Below are positions 32,548-35,248 of a stretch of DNA of 35,248 nt, one piece after another. Where the stretch lies: NCBI GenBank assembly GCA_009930175.1, contig RZYW01000012.1:1-35248 (forward strand), written 5' to 3'. Every line of letters starts with the position of its first letter. Position 1 is the first letter of the stretch. Position numbers and translations under genes: made by a program. Below the pieces are notes generated by a model, which was not told the origin of the DNA, did not search any database, and saw only the letters and a list, made by a program, of their open reading frames with translations. The DNA comes from Clostridia bacterium (GTDB lineage: Bacteria; Bacillota; Peptococcia; Peptococcales; SKKY01).

Positions 32548-34056
32548 ATGAACGAAAGAATTAGATGTAAAGCATTGGAAGGCAAGATTATGACTGCTGA
32601 CCAAGCGGCTAGCTTAATTCAAGACGGAATGGTTGTAGGTACAAGTGGATTTACACCATGCGGCTATCCAAAAGTAGTTCCTGAAGCACTTGCTAAGCAA
32701 GCTGAAGCAGGAAGAAAAGTAGGTATTACTTTATTAACAGGTGCTTCTGTAGGACCTGAACTTGACGGAAGATTAACTCAGTCAGGTGTTATGAAGAAAC
32801 GTGCTCCATATCAAACTAACGGTGACCTTCAAAAAGCTCTAAATAATGGCAAAGTTGAATACATTGACCAACATTTAAGCCATTCAGCTCAACAGTACAG
32901 AAATGGCTACTATGGCAAACTTGATGTTGCTATTATTGAAGCTTGTGCTATTACTGAAGAAGGACATATCGTACCAACAACTTCAATGGGTAACAGCCCA
33001 TCTTTTGTACAAGCAGCAGACATCGTAATAGTAGAAGTAAACACTGTTCAACCAGCTAAACTAGAAGGTATGCATGATGTTTATGTTCCACTTGACCCCC
33101 CAAATCGTCAGCCAATTCCTATAGTAAAAACTAATGATTTAATTGGAACTCCATATATTGAATGTGGACCAGACAAAATTACAGCAATTGTAATGAGTGA
33201 TGTTACAGATAAAGTTCGTCCACTTGCTCCTCTTGATGAAGAAAGTAAGAAAATGGCTTCTAACCTAATTGGATTCTTAAAAGGTGAAGTTGAAAAAGGA
33301 TGTCTTCCTCCAAACTTACTTCCATTACAATCTGGTGTTGGTAACGTTGCTAACGCAGTTCTTGCAGGACTTGCTGATTCTGACTTCGAAGGACTTGAGT
33401 TCTACTCAGAGGTTATTCAGGACGCTGCATTTGACTTAATTGACTGTGGAAAGTTTGTTGCAGTATCTGGAACATCACTTACTCCATCAGAAACAGGATT
33501 ACAAAGATTTATCGACAATATCGATTTCTACAGAGATAAAATTATTTTAAGACCACAAGAAATCAGTAATAACCCAGAAGTAGCTCGTCGTCTTGGCGTT
33601 ATTTCTATGAACACTGCTATAGAAGTTGATATTTATGGTAACGTAAACTCAACTCACGTTATGGGAACAAGAATGATGAATGGTATTGGTGGTTCTGGTG
33701 ACTTTACTAGAAACGCTGCTATCTCAATTTTCTTAACTGGTTCAACAGCTAAAAATGGCGACATTTCTGCTATTGTTCCTATGGTATCTCATCATGACCA
33801 TACAGAACACGATGTTATGGTATTTGTTACAGAGCAAGGTGTTGCAGACTTAAGAGGTCTATCACCAAGAGAAAGAGCTCAGGTAATTATTGACAATTGT
33901 GCTCACCCTGATTACAAACCAATGCTTCAAGATTACTTTGACAGAGCAAAAGCTGCTACTGTAGCTAAAGGTATTGGACATACTCCACATATCATTGGTG
34001 AAGCATTAAGCTGGCATGCTCGTTTCGTAGAAACTGGAAGTATGAAAATTAAGTAA
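32548..34056 (+). CDS. Acetyl-CoA hydrolase/transferase family CoA-transferase, probably propionyl-CoA:succinate (or acetate) CoA-transferase
   Basis: A 502-aa class I CoA-transferase of the Ach1/AarC/ScpC type, which moves CoA between acids through a glutamyl-CoA intermediate. The expected active-site glutamate is E288 in EFYSEVIQDA; other family blocks are QSGVGNVANAV (262-272), the glycine-rich GIGGSGDF near 375 and HTEHDVMVFVTEQGVADLRG. No signal peptide is present. GGAGGATGA lies before the ATG. The methylmalonyl-CoA mutase gene follows, which points to propionyl-CoA:succinate transfer closing the succinate-propionate cycle; succinyl-CoA:acetate transfer is an alternative that sequence alone cannot exclude. 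C-ending codons (AAC, TTC, GAC) are more frequent than in neighbouring genes, a mark of high expression. Confidence 0.9.
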   Translation: MNERIRCKALEGKIMTADQAASLIQDGMVVGTSGFTPCGYPKVVPEALAKQAEAGRKVGITLLTGASVGPELDGRLTQSGVMKKRAPYQTNGDLQKALNNGKVEYIDQHLSHSAQQYRNGYYGKLDVAIIEACAITEEGHIVPTTSMGNSPSFVQAADIVIVEVNTVQPAKLEGMHDVYVPLDPPNRQPIPIVKTNDLIGTPYIECGPDKITAIVMSDVTDKVRPLAPLDEESKKMASNLIGFLKGEVEKGCLPPNLLPLQSGVGNVANAVLAGLADSDFEGLEFYSEVIQDAAFDLIDCGKFVAVSGTSLTPSETGLQRFIDNIDFYRDKIILRPQEISNNPEVARRLGVISMNTAIEVDIYGNVNSTHVMGTRMMNGIGGSGDFTRNAAISIFLTGSTAKNGDISAIVPMVSHHDHTEHDVMVFVTEQGVADLRGLSPRERAQVIIDNCAHPDYKPMLQDYFDRAKAATVAKGIGHTPHIIGEALSWHARFVETGSMKIK

Positions 34057-34074
34057 TTAATTAAGATTTTTAAA

Positions 34075-34110
34075 TTTTAGAATGCCCTATTAAGTTAGGG
34101 CATTCTAAAA
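34075..34110 (+). other. Stable intergenic stem-loop without a U tract
   Basis: A perfect 15-bp inverted repeat, TTTTAGAATGCCCTA (34075-34089) and TAGGGCATTCTAAAA (34096-34110), with a 6-nt loop. The 3' side runs into A residues, not T, on either strand, so it lacks the release signal of an intrinsic terminator. It sits between the CoA-transferase and mutase genes and may protect or process the mRNA. A smaller ATATAAA/TTTATAT hairpin follows near 34114-34130. Confidence 0.8.
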
Positions 34111-34152
34111 AAAATATAAAAGCTTTATATAAGGAAGGAGAGTAGAAAAAAT

Positions 34153-35248
34153 ATGTTTGATAAGGCAAAAATGGAAGAGATCAAAAAAGAGGTTGCCGCT
34201 TACGAAGCTAAGTGGGAAGCCTCAAAAGCAAAAGCTGTTGCAAAAGGCAAAAAAGTTGAAAGAAAAGAAAAGTTTTATAATGTTTCTGGTGCAGAGGTGA
34301 ACCAAGTTTACACTCCAGCAGATGTTGAAGGTCTTGATTACAACAACGATATCGGAATGCCAGGTGAATTCCCATTCGTTCGTAACGTTCAAGCTAACGG
34401 TTACAGAGGTAAACTTTGGACTATGCGTCAATACGCTGGTTTTTCAACTGCTGAAGAATCAAATGCTCGTTACAGATACTTAATTGAAAGTGGTTCAACA
34501 GGCTTATCATGTGCATTCGACTTACCAACACAAATTGGTTATGACTCAGATGATCCTATTGCAGAAGGTGAAGTAGGAAAAGTAGGTGTTGCTATTGACT
34601 CACTTGCTGACATGGAAGTTCTTTTTGGTGGAATTGATTTAGGAAAAGTTTCTACATCAATGACTATCAATGCTCCAGCTTCAGTATTATTAGCTTTCTA
34701 TATTGCTGCAGCTGAAAAAACTGGTGTTACTCCAGACCAATTAACAGGTACAATCCAGAATGATATCTTAAAAGAGTACTCAGCACGTGGTACATACATT
34801 TTCCCACCAGTGCCATCAATGAGATTAATCACTGATATTTTTGGTTTCTGTTCAGAGAATGTTCCAAAATGGAATACAATTTCTATTTCTGGTTACCACA
34901 TTCGTGAGGCTGGATCAACAGCTGCTCAAGAAGTTGCTTTCACATTAGCAGATGGTATTGCTTATGTTCAAGCTGCTATCGAAGCAGGACTTGATGTTGA
35001 TGCTTTTGCAGGACGTTTATCATTCTTCTTTAATGCTCACAACGATTTATTAGAAGAAGTTGCTAAGTTCCGTGCTGCTAGAAGAATCTGGGCTAGAACT
35101 ATGAGAGACAGATTTAAAGCTAAGAGCGAACGTTCAATGATGTTCCGCGTTCACACACAAACTGGTGGTTCTACATTAACTGCACAACAACCAGATAACA
35201 ACGTTGTTCGTGTAACTATTCAGACTTTAGCTGCTGTTCTTGGTGGAA
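34153..35248 (+). CDS. Methylmalonyl-CoA mutase large subunit, N-terminal part (runs off the window)
   Basis: Coenzyme B12-dependent mutase interconverting succinyl-CoA and (R)-methylmalonyl-CoA; 365 codons are present with no stop. After a lysine-rich helix (1-45) come mutase blocks [74 protein letters not shown] and [28 protein letters not shown] and PSMR favour methylmalonyl-CoA mutase over isobutyryl-CoA mutase, which differs at these substrate-contact regions; this is by memory of the families. The B12-binding domain would lie beyond the edge or in a separate small subunit. GGAAGGAGAG precedes the ATG. Codon use matches the CoA-transferase gene and suggests high expression. Confidence 0.93.
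   Translation, partial: MFDKAKMEEIKKEVAAYEAKWEASKAKAVAKGKKVERKEKFYNVSGAEVNQVYTPADVEGLDYNNDIGMPGEFPFVRNVQANGYRGKLWTMRQYAGFSTAEESNARYRYLIESGSTGLSCAFDLPTQIGYDSDDPIAEGEVGKVGVAIDSLADMEVLFGGIDLGKVSTSMTINAPASVLLAFYIAAAEKTGVTPDQLTGTIQNDILKEYSARGTYIFPPVPSMRLITDIFGFCSENVPKWNTISISGYHIREAGSTAAQEVAFTLADGIAYVQAAIEAGLDVDAFAGRLSFFFNAHNDLLEEVAKFRAARRIWARTMRDRFKAKSERSMMFRVHTQTGGSTLTAQQPDNNVVRVTIQTLAAVLGG

Noticed and set aside
34075-34110. Intrinsic terminator between the CoA-transferase and mutase genes
   Set aside because: The stem is strong but is followed by A residues on the plus strand and AAAATTT on the minus strand; there is no U tract.
1-35248. CRISPR arrays, prophage, integrated elements, tRNA or rRNA genes
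   Set aside because: No spaced direct repeats, phage or transposase genes, tRNA cloverleaf or rRNA sequence were seen on either strand.

Overview
The window is an A+T-rich stretch of chromosome from an anaerobic Gram-positive bacterium (Bacillota, most like Clostridia and related fermenters). The evidence is the housekeeping gene order yicC-gmk-rpoZ-coaBC-priA-def-fmt-rsmB-rlmN-prpC-prkC-rsgA-rpe, a PASTA-domain Ser/Thr kinase, oxygen-sensitive enzymes (Fe-S serine dehydratase, pyruvate formate-lyase with its activase), diaminopimelate synthesis through DapL, and Gram-positive ribosome-binding sites. I cannot name the species.

Layout. (1) 169-3830, plus strand: serine dehydratase alpha subunit, a lipoprotein, a Na/Pi cotransporter and a small membrane protein with paired histidines. 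(2) 3835-4721, minus strand: an ECF transporter S component behind a long structured leader with its own promoter and intrinsic terminator. (3) 4773-6517: serA with promoter and terminator. (4) 6571-8382: an FAH-family enzyme and a secreted copper-amine-oxidase-N-like protein. (5) 8392-11514: a ZTP riboswitch, pflB and pflA. A long palindrome carrying two DnaA-box sequences (11513-11608) separates these from the minus-strand rqcH. (6) 13472-15432: dapF-dapL. (7) 15533-30445: the long housekeeping cluster from yicC to hslO. (8) 30459-30809: a bidirectional terminator, rpmB (minus), and divergent rpmB/birA promoters that appear to share one -35 hexamer. (9) 30845-32253: birA and a DUF3870 gene. 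(10) 32241 to the end: a strong promoter, a leader of about 270 nt, a CoA-transferase gene, an intergenic stem-loop and the 5' part of a methylmalonyl-CoA mutase gene running off the window.

How the genes fit together. Serine and one-carbon metabolism recur: SerA makes serine, SdaAA deaminates it, PFL makes formate and is controlled by a riboswitch that senses the 10-formyl-folate shortage signal ZTP, and Fmt/Def spend formyl groups in translation. The last two genes match succinate-to-propionate metabolism (succinyl-CoA/propionyl-CoA transfer, methylmalonyl-CoA mutase), and their codon choice suggests high expression. The centre is a growth-linked cluster (GMP kinase, omega, CoA synthesis, replication restart, formyl-Met handling, rRNA modification, PASTA kinase/phosphatase, ribosome-assembly GTPase).

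Most of the window is ordinary core genome. The least explained items are the unassigned RNA leader at 4392-4690, the long leader at 32276-32547, the palindrome at 11513-11608 and the compact HX13H membrane protein at 3438-3830. I found no tRNA or rRNA genes, CRISPR arrays, phage genes or transposase genes.
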